From contig DVHG01000002.1 of NCBI GenBank assembly GCA_018712345.1, positions 30,464-94,463 of the forward strand: a stretch of 64,000 nt of DNA. The letters are read 5' to 3'. Made by a program: the position numbers and the translations under genes. This stretch comes from Candidatus Onthovicinus excrementipullorum (GTDB lineage Bacteria > Bacillota > Clostridia > Oscillospirales > Acutalibacteraceae). The notes beneath the pieces were generated by a model. That model worked only from the letters and a program-made list of their open reading frames with translations, was not told the DNA's origin and made no database searches. The stretch's first letter is position 1. Each line of letters opens with the position of its first letter. Below, piece by piece: positions 1 through 9,732 of this stretch.

Positions 1-608
1 AACCGCTTCACCTCATCCACAACCTGCTGCGTCAGATTCAGGCGGCCGTCGTACATCGTCAGCAGCACGCCCTCCGTGTCCAGCGCGGGGTTATAGAGGC
101 GGCGCACCTGCCGAACGGTGTTGATGAGCTGCGAGAGGCCCTCCAGCGCATAGTACTCACACTGGATCGGGACCATAAACGTATCGGAGGCGCACAGCGC
201 GTTGATTGTAATCAGGCCGAGGGAGGGCGGGCAGTCGAGGAGGATAAAGTCGTAATCCTCCCGAATGCTGCCAAGCGCATACTTCAGCCTGGATTCCCGG
301 CGGTCGGCGTCTGCCAGCTCCAGCTCCGCCCCGGCGAGATCAATGTTGGCGGGCAGGATGTCCACCATCTGGTACATGCTGTGAACGATTGCCTGGGCCG
401 CCGGCGTGTCATTGATGAGAATGTCATAGGTGGAGTAGTGGATGGATTTTTTGTTGACGCCCATACCGCTGGTCGTATTCCCCTGGGGATCGATATCTAC
501 CAGCAGGGTGCGGAACCCGCGTGCGCCGATGGCTGCAGCCAGATTGACGGCTGTGGTCGTCTTGCCGACCCCGCCCTTTTGGTTGACGATTGAAATGATT
601 TTGCCCAT
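1..608 (-). CDS. parA: ParA/Soj chromosome partitioning ATPase (partial, runs off left edge)
   Basis: Reverse complement from 608 reads MGKIISIVNQKGGVGKTTTAVNLAAAIGARG...LLVDIDPQGNTTSG (deviant Walker A KGGVGKTT); adjacent to parB and a parS site. Confidence 0.95.
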   Translation of the reverse strand, partial: MGKIISIVNQKGGVGKTTTAVNLAAAIGARGFRTLLVDIDPQGNTTSGMGVNKKSIHYSTYDILINDTPAAQAIVHSMYQMVDILPANIDLAGAELELADADRRESRLKYALGSIREDYDFILLDCPPSLGLITINALCASDTFMVPIQCEYYALEGLSQLINTVRQVRRLYNPALDTEGVLLTMYDGRLNLTQQVVDEVKR

Positions 609-690
609 ATTGTGCCCCCTGTCTTGATACGCCCGGGACAGCGCCCGGGCGGCTGAATTTTATTGTACCACAGACCGGGGTAAAAGTAAA

Positions 691-706
691 TGTTTCACGT
701 GAAACA
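691..706. promoter_or_regulatory. parS centromere-like site, TGTTTCACGTGAAACA
   Basis: Exact 16-bp palindrome matching the ParB/Spo0J parS consensus, located between parA and parB. Confidence 0.95.
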
Positions 707-715
707 TGAAAAAGA

Positions 716-744
716 GAAAAAGCAGGCAAAACGCCTGCTTTTTC
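716..744 (-). terminator. Rho-independent terminator-like hairpin downstream of parB
   Basis: GAAAAAGCAGGC-AAAAC-GCCTGCTTTTTC; perfect stem with A/T tracts on both sides. Confidence 0.65.
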
Positions 745-808
745 CCGGATATGGGGTGTGAGAGAAAGATATGGCGGACAGCGGGTGGATGGGCCGCTGT
801 CCGTATGC

Positions 809-1669
809 TTAACGGCTGCCAGTCCTCAGAGAGGGCTCGCGGCCGGAAGCCGGCATGCGGTAGGCGACGGCCTTTGGGATGCGGACCGTGTAGGTGATGA
901 AGTTTTCATCCTCCGTCTTTTCACTGTCCGCCTCAATACCGGACCGGCGCATCGTATCGATAGCGTGTCCAATCGTATTGAGGAAAATACGCACGTCGCG
1001 GAACAAAAAGCGCACGTTTTTGTTTTTGTGCGCCTTTGGGGCCAGGCGGGATGCGATGAGCTTTTCCGTCTGGGAGACATTCAGGTCGTCACGGATCACC
1101 TGATCGAGGACTTCCTGCCGCTCCTTTTCCTGATCAAGCTTCAGCAGTGCACGCGCGTGGCGTTCCGTCAGGCCGGCGCGTTCAATCTGGGCGCACATTC
1201 TGGGGGAGAGGCGGAGGAGACGCAGCTTGTTGGAGAGGGTGGACTGCGCCTTGCCCAGCCGCAGGGCCATTTCCTCCTGCGTGAGCCCGTAGTGGTCCAT
1301 CAGGCTCTCGATGGCACGGGCCTCCTCAAAGAAGTTCAGGTCCTCCCGCTGCAAATTTTCAATCAGGGCAAATACGGCGGACTGTTCACTCCGCGCCCGG
1401 ATCACGATGCAGGGGATCGAACTCATCCCAATCATTTTGGCGGCGCGCAAACGCCGTTCCCCGGCAATGAGCTCATATCCACCGGCCTCCCGTGTGCGGA
1501 CACTGACGGGCTGAAGCATCCCGTTCTCATGGATGCTCTGTGCCAGCCCCTCCAGCTCGTCCATTGAAAAGCGGCGGCGCGGCTGATCCGGATTTGGATA
1601 AATCTCATCCCGCGGGATCATCAGAATGCTCCCCGCCGCGGGAGGAAGCGATTTCTTTTCATGCACCAT
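809..1669 (-). CDS. parB: ParB/Spo0J chromosome partitioning protein
   Basis: IPRDEIYPNPDQPRRRF...LIAGERRLRAAKMIG...ALIENLQREDLNFFEEARAIESLMDHYGLTQEEMALRLGKAQSTLSNKLRLL. Confidence 0.96.
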   Translation of the reverse strand: MVHEKKSLPPAAGSILMIPRDEIYPNPDQPRRRFSMDELEGLAQSIHENGMLQPVSVRTREAGGYELIAGERRLRAAKMIGMSSIPCIVIRARSEQSAVFALIENLQREDLNFFEEARAIESLMDHYGLTQEEMALRLGKAQSTLSNKLRLLRLSPRMCAQIERAGLTERHARALLKLDQEKERQEVLDQVIRDDLNVSQTEKLIASRLAPKAHKNKNVRFLFRDVRIFLNTIGHAIDTMRRSGIEADSEKTEDENFITYTVRIPKAVAYRMPASGREPSLRTGSR

Positions 1670-1787
1670 AATAAAAGCCCTCCGTAAAAGTGGTGACGGA
1701 ACCTCGCCCTATTCCAAGGATAGCACGAATATTCCAAAAGTCCAGCATTTTACGTCGGGCAAAAGGGACGGGGATCGACACAGCGTG

Positions 1788-2525
1788 TCAGGAACCGATT
1801 TTTCGTTTGGCGATCTGTGCCGAAGGGCGCGGGTATTTTGGCGGAGTGTGCGATGTTTTTTCAACGGTCAAAATGTTCCGTTCCGCCGATTCCCCCAGAG
1901 TGAAATGATGAAACGCAATTTTTCCGCCGCCCAGCCGGGAGACGGCGGGGCGGGCCGCCTGCAGTTCATTTTCTGCGTCCGGCCCTTTCATGGCGGCAAA
2001 AATCCCGCCGATGCGGGTGAACGGCAGGCAGTATTCGCACAGCGTGTCCATCGCGGCGACGGCTCTGGCGGTCACAAAGTCAAACTGTTCGCGGTAATCC
2101 GGCCTGCGGCCGAGTTCTTCCGCCCGGGCGTGGACTACATCGGCGTGCAGTCCCAGTGCGTTTAAAACATCCTGAATGAACCGCAGCTTTTTCTGTGTGG
2201 AATCGAGCAGGGTCCATTTCAGGTCCGGACGGGCGATCAGCAGCACCAGCCCGGGGAAGCCGGCACCTGTTCCCACGTCAATGCAGCGGGCGCCCTGTGG
2301 GATATCCACCGCTGCGAGAACTGTCAGACTGTCCGCGAAGTGCTTGACAGCGATCTCCGCAGGCTCTATGATCGCCGTCAAATTGACGCGGGTGTTATAA
2401 TCGATCAGCATTTCGGCATAGCGGTCAAGCCTTTCGATTGCCGTTTCGTCAATTAAAACGCCCAAATGTGATAGAGCCTGAAGCAATGTTTCACGTGGAA
2501 CAATCATGTCAAAACTCCTGTTCAT
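1788..2525 (-). CDS. rsmG: 16S rRNA (guanine527-N7)-methyltransferase RsmG (GidB)
   Basis: YNTRVNLTAI...DSLTVLAAVDIPQGARCIDVGTGAGFPGLVLLIARPDLKWTLLDSTQKKLRFI; syntenic with mnmG. Confidence 0.96.
   Translation of the reverse strand: MNRSFDMIVPRETLLQALSHLGVLIDETAIERLDRYAEMLIDYNTRVNLTAIIEPAEIAVKHFADSLTVLAAVDIPQGARCIDVGTGAGFPGLVLLIARPDLKWTLLDSTQKKLRFIQDVLNALGLHADVVHARAEELGRRPDYREQFDFVTARAVAAMDTLCEYCLPFTRIGGIFAAMKGPDAENELQAARPAVSRLGGGKIAFHHFTLGESAERNILTVEKTSHTPPKYPRPSAQIAKRKIGS
2487..2502 (-). promoter_or_regulatory. Second parS site (TGTTTCACGTGGAACA; minus strand TGTTCCACGTGAAACA) inside the 5' end of rsmG
   Basis: Minus strand matches the TGTTNCACGTGAAACA consensus. Confidence 0.88.
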
Positions 2526-4389
2526 TCCGGATGGACCGGAGAAAGATTAACAATACGGAAATATCGGCGGGCGTCACACCGGAAATACGGGAGGCCTGGC
2601 CCACGTTTTCCGGGCGGATCCGCGCGAGCTTTTCCGCGGCCTCCAGCCGAAGGCCGGTGACCTGTTCATAGCGGATGGAGGCGGGGATCCGCTGAACCTC
2701 CAGCCGGCGCATCTCTGCGATCTGCGCCTCCTGACGGCGGATGTATCCCTCATATTTGATCTGCGTCTGGACCTGCTCCGTCACCTCGGCGGGCAGGGGA
2801 GGACGGCTGCTGTCAAAGGGGGTCAGCATGTTATAATCGACCTGTGGGCGGCGCAGCAGCTCCGCCGCTGTAACCCCGGAGTGAACCGGGGCTGTGCCGG
2901 CCTGCTCAAGCATTGCGTTGAGCGCGTCGCTCGGGGGGAGCACCGTGTTGCGGACGCGCGCGCTTTCGCGCTCAATCTGCTCCCGCTTTTTTAAAAAACG
3001 AGCCCATTTTTCATCGCTGATCAGCCCCAGCTCACGCCCATACGGAGTCAGGCGCAGGTCGGCATTATCCTGCCGCAGGACAAGGCGATACTCCGAGCGG
3101 GAAGTCATCATCCGGTACGGGTCGGAGCAGCCCTTGGTGACGAGATCATCAATCAGCGTGCCGATGTAGGAGGAGGCCCGGTCAAGGATGAAGGGCGGTT
3201 TGCCCTGCACCTTGCGCGCGGCGTTGATCCCGGCGATCAGTCCCTGGGCGGCTGCCTCCTCATATCCGCTTGATCCGTTGAACTGCCCGGCGCCGAACAG
3301 CCCCTCAAAGTCCAGAAATTCCAGCGAGGGACGCAGGGCGAGCGGATCCACGCAGTCGTACTCGATGGCGTATGCCGCACGCATGACCTGCGCGTGTTCC
3401 AGGCCGGGGATCGTGTGCAGAAAGGCGAGCTGGACGTCCACAGGGAGGGAGGAGGAGAGGCCCTGCAAATACATCTCACTCGTGTTCAGCCCGCACGGTT
3501 CAATAAAAATCTGATGGCGCTCCTTGTCCGAAAAACGGACGATTTTATCCTCGATGCTGGGGCAGTAGCGCGGCCCGACCCCCTCGATTTTTCCGCCGTA
3601 GAGCGGGGAGCGATGCAGATTTTTCAGGATAATATCCTTTGTCGCCTGATTTGTATAGGTGATGTAGCAGGAACGCCTGTTGGCGATCTGCGTTGTTTCA
3701 TAAAAGGAGAACGGGACGATGTGCGCATCCCCGGGCTGCACCTCCGTCTTCTCAAAGTCAATGGAGTTACCGTTGACGCGCGCGGGGGTGCCCGTTTTAA
3801 ATCGGCGTACCGGAATGCCAAGCTCCCGTAGGGACTGCGCCAGCGCCGTAGAGGGGAACATGCCGTCCGGTCCGCTCTCATAGGAGACATCGCCGATATA
3901 CACACGCCCCGCAAGGAAGGTCCCCGTCGCCAGTACCACGGCCTGTGCCGTGTAGCACTCCTCCAGCCGTGTCCGCAGCTCCCAGCCGCTGTCCGTACGC
4001 CGCAGACTGACGATCTCCGCCTGTTTGAGCGTAAGGTTTGCGGTGTTTTCCAGCGTGTACTTCATCTCCGCCGAATAGGCGCGGCGATCGATCTGCGCAC
4101 GCAGACTGTGGACTGCGGGGCCTTTGGACAGGTTGAGCATCCGGCTCTGGATGGTGTTCCGGTCCGCCGCGATGCCCATCTGACCGCCCAGCGCGTCAAT
4201 CTCCCGCACCAGGTGCCCCTTGGAGGTGCCGCCAATAGAGGGGTTGCATGGCATATTGCCTACCCAGTCCAGATTGATGGTGAATACCGCTGTACTGGCG
4301 CCCAGCCGTGCGGCGGCAAGGCCCGCTTCAATCCCGGCATGTCCAGCGCCAATGACGGCTATATCGTATGTTCCAGCAAAAAATTCCAT
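2509..4389 (-). CDS. mnmG: tRNA uridine-5-carboxymethylaminomethyl modification enzyme MnmG (GidA)
   Basis: MEFFAGTYDIAVIGAGHAGIEAGLAAARLG...NPSIGGTSKGHLVREIDALGG; ORF extends to 4443 but MEFFAGTYD at 4389 is the likely start. Confidence 0.97.
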   Translation of the reverse strand: MEFFAGTYDIAVIGAGHAGIEAGLAAARLGASTAVFTINLDWVGNMPCNPSIGGTSKGHLVREIDALGGQMGIAADRNTIQSRMLNLSKGPAVHSLRAQIDRRAYSAEMKYTLENTANLTLKQAEIVSLRRTDSGWELRTRLEECYTAQAVVLATGTFLAGRVYIGDVSYESGPDGMFPSTALAQSLRELGIPVRRFKTGTPARVNGNSIDFEKTEVQPGDAHIVPFSFYETTQIANRRSCYITYTNQATKDIILKNLHRSPLYGGKIEGVGPRYCPSIEDKIVRFSDKERHQIFIEPCGLNTSEMYLQGLSSSLPVDVQLAFLHTIPGLEHAQVMRAAYAIEYDCVDPLALRPSLEFLDFEGLFGAGQFNGSSGYEEAAAQGLIAGINAARKVQGKPPFILDRASSYIGTLIDDLVTKGCSDPYRMMTSRSEYRLVLRQDNADLRLTPYGRELGLISDEKWARFLKKREQIERESARVRNTVLPPSDALNAMLEQAGTAPVHSGVTAAELLRRPQVDYNMLTPFDSSRPPLPAEVTEQVQTQIKYEGYIRRQEAQIAEMRRLEVQRIPASIRYEQVTGLRLEAAEKLARIRPENVGQASRISGVTPADISVLLIFLRSIRNEQEF

Positions 4390-4484
4390 TAAACTTCCCG
4401 CCTGTATCATTATAAAATGGACTGTGCTGCCCGTATCGCACAATGAAATGCTGAATCGCCGGATTCAGTCCATTGTTTTCAGAG

Positions 4485-5855
4485 CTATTTCCCAACGCAG
4501 AATTTTGAAAACACCTCGTCAACCACGGCCTCGCCGGCCCGTTCGCCTGTGAGTTCCATCAGGGCGGACAGCGCATCCTGAATGCATACCGTCACCGCAT
4601 CCAGCGTGACGCCCGCGGTCAACGCGTCCAGCGCCTCCCGTACGGCCGTCCGGGCGCGGTTGCAGCAATCACGCTGGCGGTCGCTGATCAGCAGGGGAGC
4701 GCCGGTATCAAATCCGGCGGTGCCAAGGGCGCGTGCGATGGCGCGCTCAAGTTCGGCGGCGCCTGTGCCGTCCGTGGCGCAGATTTCCGCGCAGCAGGGA
4801 ATCTTTTCCCGAATGGGGGCAAAGTCAATCGCCGGAGCCAGATCGGACTTGTTGATCACGGCCACAGCCGTCCGCGCGGCACACAGGCTCAGTAATTGAT
4901 AGTCTTCTGCGTCGAGCGGGCGGGAGCGATCGAAAACGGCCAGGATAAGCTGCGCCTCCTCCAGGCGCCCGCGCGCCCGGTCCACCCCGATCTTTTCAAC
5001 CGGATCGGGCGTGTCGCGCAGGCCGGCCGTGTCGGCGAGACGGAGCGTCACACCCGCCACCTGGACAGTCTCCTCCACGATGTCACGCGTTGTCCCGGCG
5101 ATGTCGGTCACGATGGAGCGCTCCTCGCCGGAGAGCAGATTCATCAAAGCAGACTTCCCCACGTTGGGCCGCCCCGCAATCACGGTAGTGACACCCTCCC
5201 GAATCAGTTTTCCGGTATCAAAACGGGCAAGCAGATTTTCCAGGTCCGCCAGCGCCTCTTCCAGTGTCTGCTGTACCTGTTCCGGGCGCAGTTCGGGGAT
5301 CTCGTCCTCCGGGTAGTCGGCAAAGGCCGCCAGATGTGCGGCGAGCGCCAGCAGGCTTTCCCGGACCCCGGAGAGATCCCGGCTCAGCCGCCCGCCGAGC
5401 GTACCCAGTGCGGCCCGTGCTGCAGCCTGACCCTGGGCGGAAATGATCTGCATCACGGATTCAGCCTGCGCCAGATCCATTTTCCCGTTGAGGAAGGCGC
5501 GCTTTGTAAACTCGCCGGCCTGTGCGGGCGTGGCGCCGGCGTCAATCACACAGCGCAGTACGCCGCGCGTGACAGCCTGACCGCCGTGGCAGGAGAGCTC
5601 TACGACATCCTCACCCGTATAGCTGTGCGGCGCGCGGAAAATAAGAGCCACTGCCTCATCCACCGCTTCGCCGGTGACTGGCTCACAGACCATGCCATGC
5701 ATGGCGGTGTAGCCGGCCGCCTCTGAAAGGGACCTGCCCGAGGAGGCGCGGAATACGCGTGCCGCAATCTGGAGTGCCTGCCCGCCGGAAATTCGAATTA
5801 CACTGATGGAGCCCTCGCCGGCCGGTGTGGCCACGGCCGCGATTGTATCTGCCAT
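4485..5855 (-). CDS. mnmE: tRNA modification GTPase MnmE (TrmE)
   Basis: MADTIAAVATPAGEGSISVIRISG...GRPNVGKSALMNLLSGEERSIVTDIAGTTRD...C-terminal FCVGK. Confidence 0.97.
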   Translation of the reverse strand: MADTIAAVATPAGEGSISVIRISGGQALQIAARVFRASSGRSLSEAAGYTAMHGMVCEPVTGEAVDEAVALIFRAPHSYTGEDVVELSCHGGQAVTRGVLRCVIDAGATPAQAGEFTKRAFLNGKMDLAQAESVMQIISAQGQAAARAALGTLGGRLSRDLSGVRESLLALAAHLAAFADYPEDEIPELRPEQVQQTLEEALADLENLLARFDTGKLIREGVTTVIAGRPNVGKSALMNLLSGEERSIVTDIAGTTRDIVEETVQVAGVTLRLADTAGLRDTPDPVEKIGVDRARGRLEEAQLILAVFDRSRPLDAEDYQLLSLCAARTAVAVINKSDLAPAIDFAPIREKIPCCAEICATDGTGAAELERAIARALGTAGFDTGAPLLISDRQRDCCNRARTAVREALDALTAGVTLDAVTVCIQDALSALMELTGERAGEAVVDEVFSKFCVGK

Positions 5856-5889
5856 AAAAACCTCCTGTCAGCGGCTAAAGCCGCACAGC

Positions 5890-5910
5890 AAAAAGGCGGG
5901 TTTCCCCGCC
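5890..5910 (-). terminator. Rho-independent terminator-like hairpin
   Basis: Minus strand GGCGGG-GAAA-CCCGCC-TTTTT. Confidence 0.55.
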
Positions 5911-5926
5911 GGACGCCGGATGCGGC

Positions 5927-6520
5927 TCAGCGGACAAAACCCGCCGCGTCGATCTGACGCTTTACATACTCACTGAATGTCTCGTAAATCTGTGTGCCGA
6001 GCGCGCGGATCTGCTCATTGGTCTCCATGTCACAGAGCATGGCAAACGCCTTCCCGATATTGGCGCCTGTATTGCCTCCCTTGCGCAGCTCCAGGTAGTA
6101 AAAAGTAAACGCGCCGCCGTCAGAAATATTGCTGTAGAACTCCGGCGCGCGGACCATCAGCTTTTCATAAAAGGCGTTGATCGCCGTAGTTGCCAGCAGC
6201 TGATTGGGGATCAGCGCGTGCATACCGGACTCTGCGGTAAACGTGGCCAATACCCGGATTTGATAAAGAATCTCCGGATCGTTGGCATATTTGCCGGAAA
6301 GAGCCTCCAGCTCCCCATCGCAAGGAGCAAGCTGTGACAGCGCGGAGCCGAGCAGGCATGCGCGGCGGCTGTTCCCATTGCGGCGCTGGGCCATCATCTC
6401 ATCAGCCAGGCGCCGCAGATCGTCATCTGTCCGGCGTTCCTCCAGCTTCTCGTCCCGTTCCGGGTCAAAAATCTTGATATCTTCATCTGCGTTCATCAGC
6501 TTCACCTGCCCTTTATCCAT
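5927..6520 (-). CDS. Hypothetical protein
   Basis: MDKGQVKLMNADEDIKIFDPERDEKLEERRTDDDLRRLADEMMAQRRNG...; intact ORF overlapping the PHP gene stop; no family recognised. Confidence 0.75.
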   Translation of the reverse strand: MDKGQVKLMNADEDIKIFDPERDEKLEERRTDDDLRRLADEMMAQRRNGNSRRACLLGSALSQLAPCDGELEALSGKYANDPEILYQIRVLATFTAESGMHALIPNQLLATTAINAFYEKLMVRAPEFYSNISDGGAFTFYYLELRKGGNTGANIGKAFAMLCDMETNEQIRALGTQIYETFSEYVKRQIDAAGFVR

Positions 6521-7391
6521 TCGCTGCCGCTTTTTTCGCCGCGGCAGCCTCCCTGCGTTTCTTTTTGGTCTTATAATTGAGCAGTGCGTCCAGCTCCGTC
6601 TCTCCGAGTCCGTAGGAACCGACGGCGACCTTTCGCTTATTATACATGCCGTGGAAGTCACTGCCGCCGGTGACCAGCAGGCCGTGTGCAGCGGCATAGG
6701 AGCGCAGCATATCCGTCTGCTGTCTATCGGCCGACGGGTGATAGACCTCAATCCCGTCCAGGCCGAGCGAAACGAGCTCTTCCATCACACCGATGCTGTC
6801 GTATTCATACGGATGGGCCAGTACGGCGATGCCGCCCGCCTCATGGATTTCACTGAGGACCTCCCGGCAGTCCGGATACCGGATGGGGACTTTAATATTA
6901 TGCTCACCAGGGTGAATGAACAGTTCGTCAAACAGTTCGCCGAAGATGGAGTCCGCGATGCCGGCATCCATCAGGGCGTGCATGATGTGCTGCTTGTAAA
7001 TATTAGTGCTGCCCGCAGTGCTGCGCAGGATAAACTCCGGCGGCAGATTAAAGCGTTTGGCGGCCCGCAGAACCATATACTGCCCGGCGCGCCGTCGCGC
7101 GACAGAGATGCGCTTGCACAGCCCCTCCAGACGGTCCGGGTGATCAGCGAGATAGCAGAGGAGATGCACATTGCGCCCCGTCTCCGGGTCCGCCGTGGAC
7201 AACTCCACACCGGGAATCACATTTACACCGTGGCGCTGGCCGATCACCTTTCCGCGCAGCGTCGCGGCCATGGAGTCATGGTCCGTGATGCCGATCACCG
7301 AAACACCCGTGCTGGCAGCAAGGGTGATCAGCTCCTCAATCCCAAGGGAACCGTCCGAAAGTTTTGTATGGCAGTGTAAATCCGCAAACAT
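6513..7391 (-). CDS. PHP-domain metal-dependent phosphoesterase
   Basis: MFADLHCHTKLSDGSLGIEELITLAASTGVSVIGITDHDSM...GGIAVLAHPYEYD...TGGSDFHG. Confidence 0.93.
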   Translation of the reverse strand: MFADLHCHTKLSDGSLGIEELITLAASTGVSVIGITDHDSMAATLRGKVIGQRHGVNVIPGVELSTADPETGRNVHLLCYLADHPDRLEGLCKRISVARRRAGQYMVLRAAKRFNLPPEFILRSTAGSTNIYKQHIMHALMDAGIADSIFGELFDELFIHPGEHNIKVPIRYPDCREVLSEIHEAGGIAVLAHPYEYDSIGVMEELVSLGLDGIEVYHPSADRQQTDMLRSYAAAHGLLVTGGSDFHGMYNKRKVAVGSYGLGETELDALLNYKTKKKRREAAAAKKAAANG

Positions 7392-7554
7392 CTTCTCACC
7401 ATCCGTTTTTTAGGCAGACCTGCTCAATATAGAATCATTATCAAGTTTATTATACGCCTTTTTTTTATTTTTCGCAAGGCAAACCCCTGTACACCTTGCA
7501 AAATTGTGAAAACAGCCCCTTGCCGAGGGCACAGCGGGGACAGGATTGGCAGAA

Positions 7555-7584
7555 AATATAAAAACCCGCTCCGGGAAAGAGCGG
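7555..7584 (-). terminator. Terminator-like hairpin downstream of U32 peptidase gene
   Basis: Minus strand CCGCTC-TTTCCCG-GAGCGG-GTTTTTAT. Confidence 0.5.
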
Positions 7585-7656
7585 ATTTACGAATATATTT
7601 GGCAGGGTTGGGCGTTTTTAGACGAAGCGCCAGGACGAGCGTTTTTGAGCGCCGGG

Positions 7657-9732
7657 TTACACCTGGCGGTAGAAGAGACCGCGGGTGAATGCACCCGCAG
7701 GCCTGTCCACAGGACAGCCATCCAACGCCTGCGCGTACTTTGCAGTAATTTCCTGGACCTCTACCGGCGTCTCCCCGGTAAAATAGAGGAGGAACGCATC
7801 CGCACGGCGCAGCTCGCCGAGTTTGTCCTCCATCCGCAGGGGGACACAGTTGAGGATATCATTGCAGGGGTTTTTAAAGCACTCCACCGGGAAGCGGCAG
7901 CCCTTTCGGTCTGTGATGAAGCGGGTCTCCGGCGTGCAGGCGGCGCAGGTCCTGCCGTTTTTCAGCGGGCAGTTGCGTACGCTCATCACTGGGAGACGGC
8001 CATAGGCAAAGACGCCCGTCGGAATTCCGGCACCCAGATGATTGAGCGCCGCGGCGTTGATCTCAGGGGAGAGTACGCAGGCCGAGATGCCGAGGCGCTC
8101 GGCTTCCCGCAGGGCAAATGTGTTGCAGATATTCAGCCCAAATCCGCCGAGCACCCGCATACCGCATTCCTGTGCCAGACGCACGCCGTCCAGAGTGCCG
8201 GCAAAGGCCTCGCGGACCCCCAGGCGGTACAGGCGGCGCAGGCGCTCCGCGACACGCTCTTCAATTCCGAACAGGCCGCGCGGGATCTCCGCACAGACTC
8301 CGGCGGGCAGGTCTGCAAAGACCTCGTCCGGGAAATGGCAGGGGAGAATGAGCTTTTCCACACAGCTCGGGAGCGATTGCGGAATTTGCGCCCGGTCCGC
8401 GGCGCGCAGCCAGAGCCGCTGACGGGCGGTGCGCTGATGCGGCGGGATGTGGAGATCGACGGGAGAAAACAGGATGGAATCACGTGCGCCCAACTGCCGT
8501 TCCAGCGCCTCAAAGGCGCGGCGGCGCAGGGCGTTGAGCTCCGACAGGGGAAAACTCAGGCCCTCCCCCACTTGAATGGAAATTTGACCGGGGGAAAAGA
8601 TCGTCCCGCCGCACTTTTTCAGTTGCGCCTCCGCCCGCTCCGGCGTCAGTGCCACCCTGAGCGCGGGTTCCGGGAGGGTCCCGGACGCGATTCGGACGCT
8701 TTTCCCGCCCGCCGAAGCCTCCAGCACGGCGGGAGCATCCGCGTGCAAAATCAGATGCAGATCCACGCTGTAGCGTGGCCGCTCTTTTTCATAGAGCTTT
8801 TTCAGTTCCCGCAGCACCGGGGGGGAGCCTTCGGCGTCCTCTTTCCGGCGGGTGCCGAACATCTCACGGCCCGGCTTCCCCTCCAAATATCCTTTGGTAA
8901 AGCCGGAGCGGGAAAAAACCGTGCGCAGGGTATTCATATCGGCGGGACACAGCCGCCCTTCCAGTGATTTAACACAGGCATCCACGGCGGCCGCCACGTA
9001 CTCCGGGCGTTTCATGCGCCCTTCAATCTTAAATGAGTCCACGCCCATTTTTTCAAGCACACCCAGCTCGTCCAGTACAGAGAGGTCTTTCAGGCTCAGA
9101 TCATGCCCTGTCCCGCCGGGAACGGAGAAAGGCAGGCGGCACGGCTGGGCGCACGCGCCGCGGTTGCCGCTGCGCCCGCCGATCATCGCGCTCATGTAAC
9201 ACTGGCCGGAAACGCACATGCACTGGGCGCCATGAACAAACACCTCGATTTCAATATCCTCCTGCAGTGCCCGCTCCAGCTCCTTTTCGCTCATCTCTCG
9301 CGCAAGCACCGCCCGGCAAAAGCCCATGTCCTTTAACAGGCGCAGTCCCGCCCGCGTATGCACGGACATCTGTGTGGAGGCGTGGATTTCCATCCCCGGG
9401 GCGGCCCGCCGCACCAGCGAAATTAGGCCGATATCCTGCAAAATAAGCGCGTCTATACCGATGGCACAGGCGCGCTCCAAGCACCTCTCCGCCTCGGGAA
9501 GCTGAGCGTCGGAGAGAATTGTATTGAGTGTCAAATAAATTTTTACGCCGCGAGTGTGGCAGTATTCGGCGGCCGCTTTCAGCTCCTCGTCACTGAAATT
9601 CCCTGCCCGGACGCGGGCATTCAGTGCTTTGCCGCCCAGGTAGACCGCGTCTGCCCCGGCACACACGGCGGCCCGCAGCGCCTCCGGAGACCCGGCGGGG
9701 GCGAGAATCTGGGCGCGATGGGAATGCTCCAT
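7657..9732 (-). CDS. Peptidase U32 family protein (DUF3656-type long form)
   Basis: ILAPAGSPEALRAAVCAGADAVYLGGKALNARVRAGNFSDEEL...MSVSGQCYMSAMIGGRSGNRGACAQPCR. Confidence 0.94.
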   Translation of the reverse strand: MEHSHRAQILAPAGSPEALRAAVCAGADAVYLGGKALNARVRAGNFSDEELKAAAEYCHTRGVKIYLTLNTILSDAQLPEAERCLERACAIGIDALILQDIGLISLVRRAAPGMEIHASTQMSVHTRAGLRLLKDMGFCRAVLAREMSEKELERALQEDIEIEVFVHGAQCMCVSGQCYMSAMIGGRSGNRGACAQPCRLPFSVPGGTGHDLSLKDLSVLDELGVLEKMGVDSFKIEGRMKRPEYVAAAVDACVKSLEGRLCPADMNTLRTVFSRSGFTKGYLEGKPGREMFGTRRKEDAEGSPPVLRELKKLYEKERPRYSVDLHLILHADAPAVLEASAGGKSVRIASGTLPEPALRVALTPERAEAQLKKCGGTIFSPGQISIQVGEGLSFPLSELNALRRRAFEALERQLGARDSILFSPVDLHIPPHQRTARQRLWLRAADRAQIPQSLPSCVEKLILPCHFPDEVFADLPAGVCAEIPRGLFGIEERVAERLRRLYRLGVREAFAGTLDGVRLAQECGMRVLGGFGLNICNTFALREAERLGISACVLSPEINAAALNHLGAGIPTGVFAYGRLPVMSVRNCPLKNGRTCAACTPETRFITDRKGCRFPVECFKNPCNDILNCVPLRMEDKLGELRRADAFLLYFTGETPVEVQEITAKYAQALDGCPVDRPAGAFTRGLFYRQV

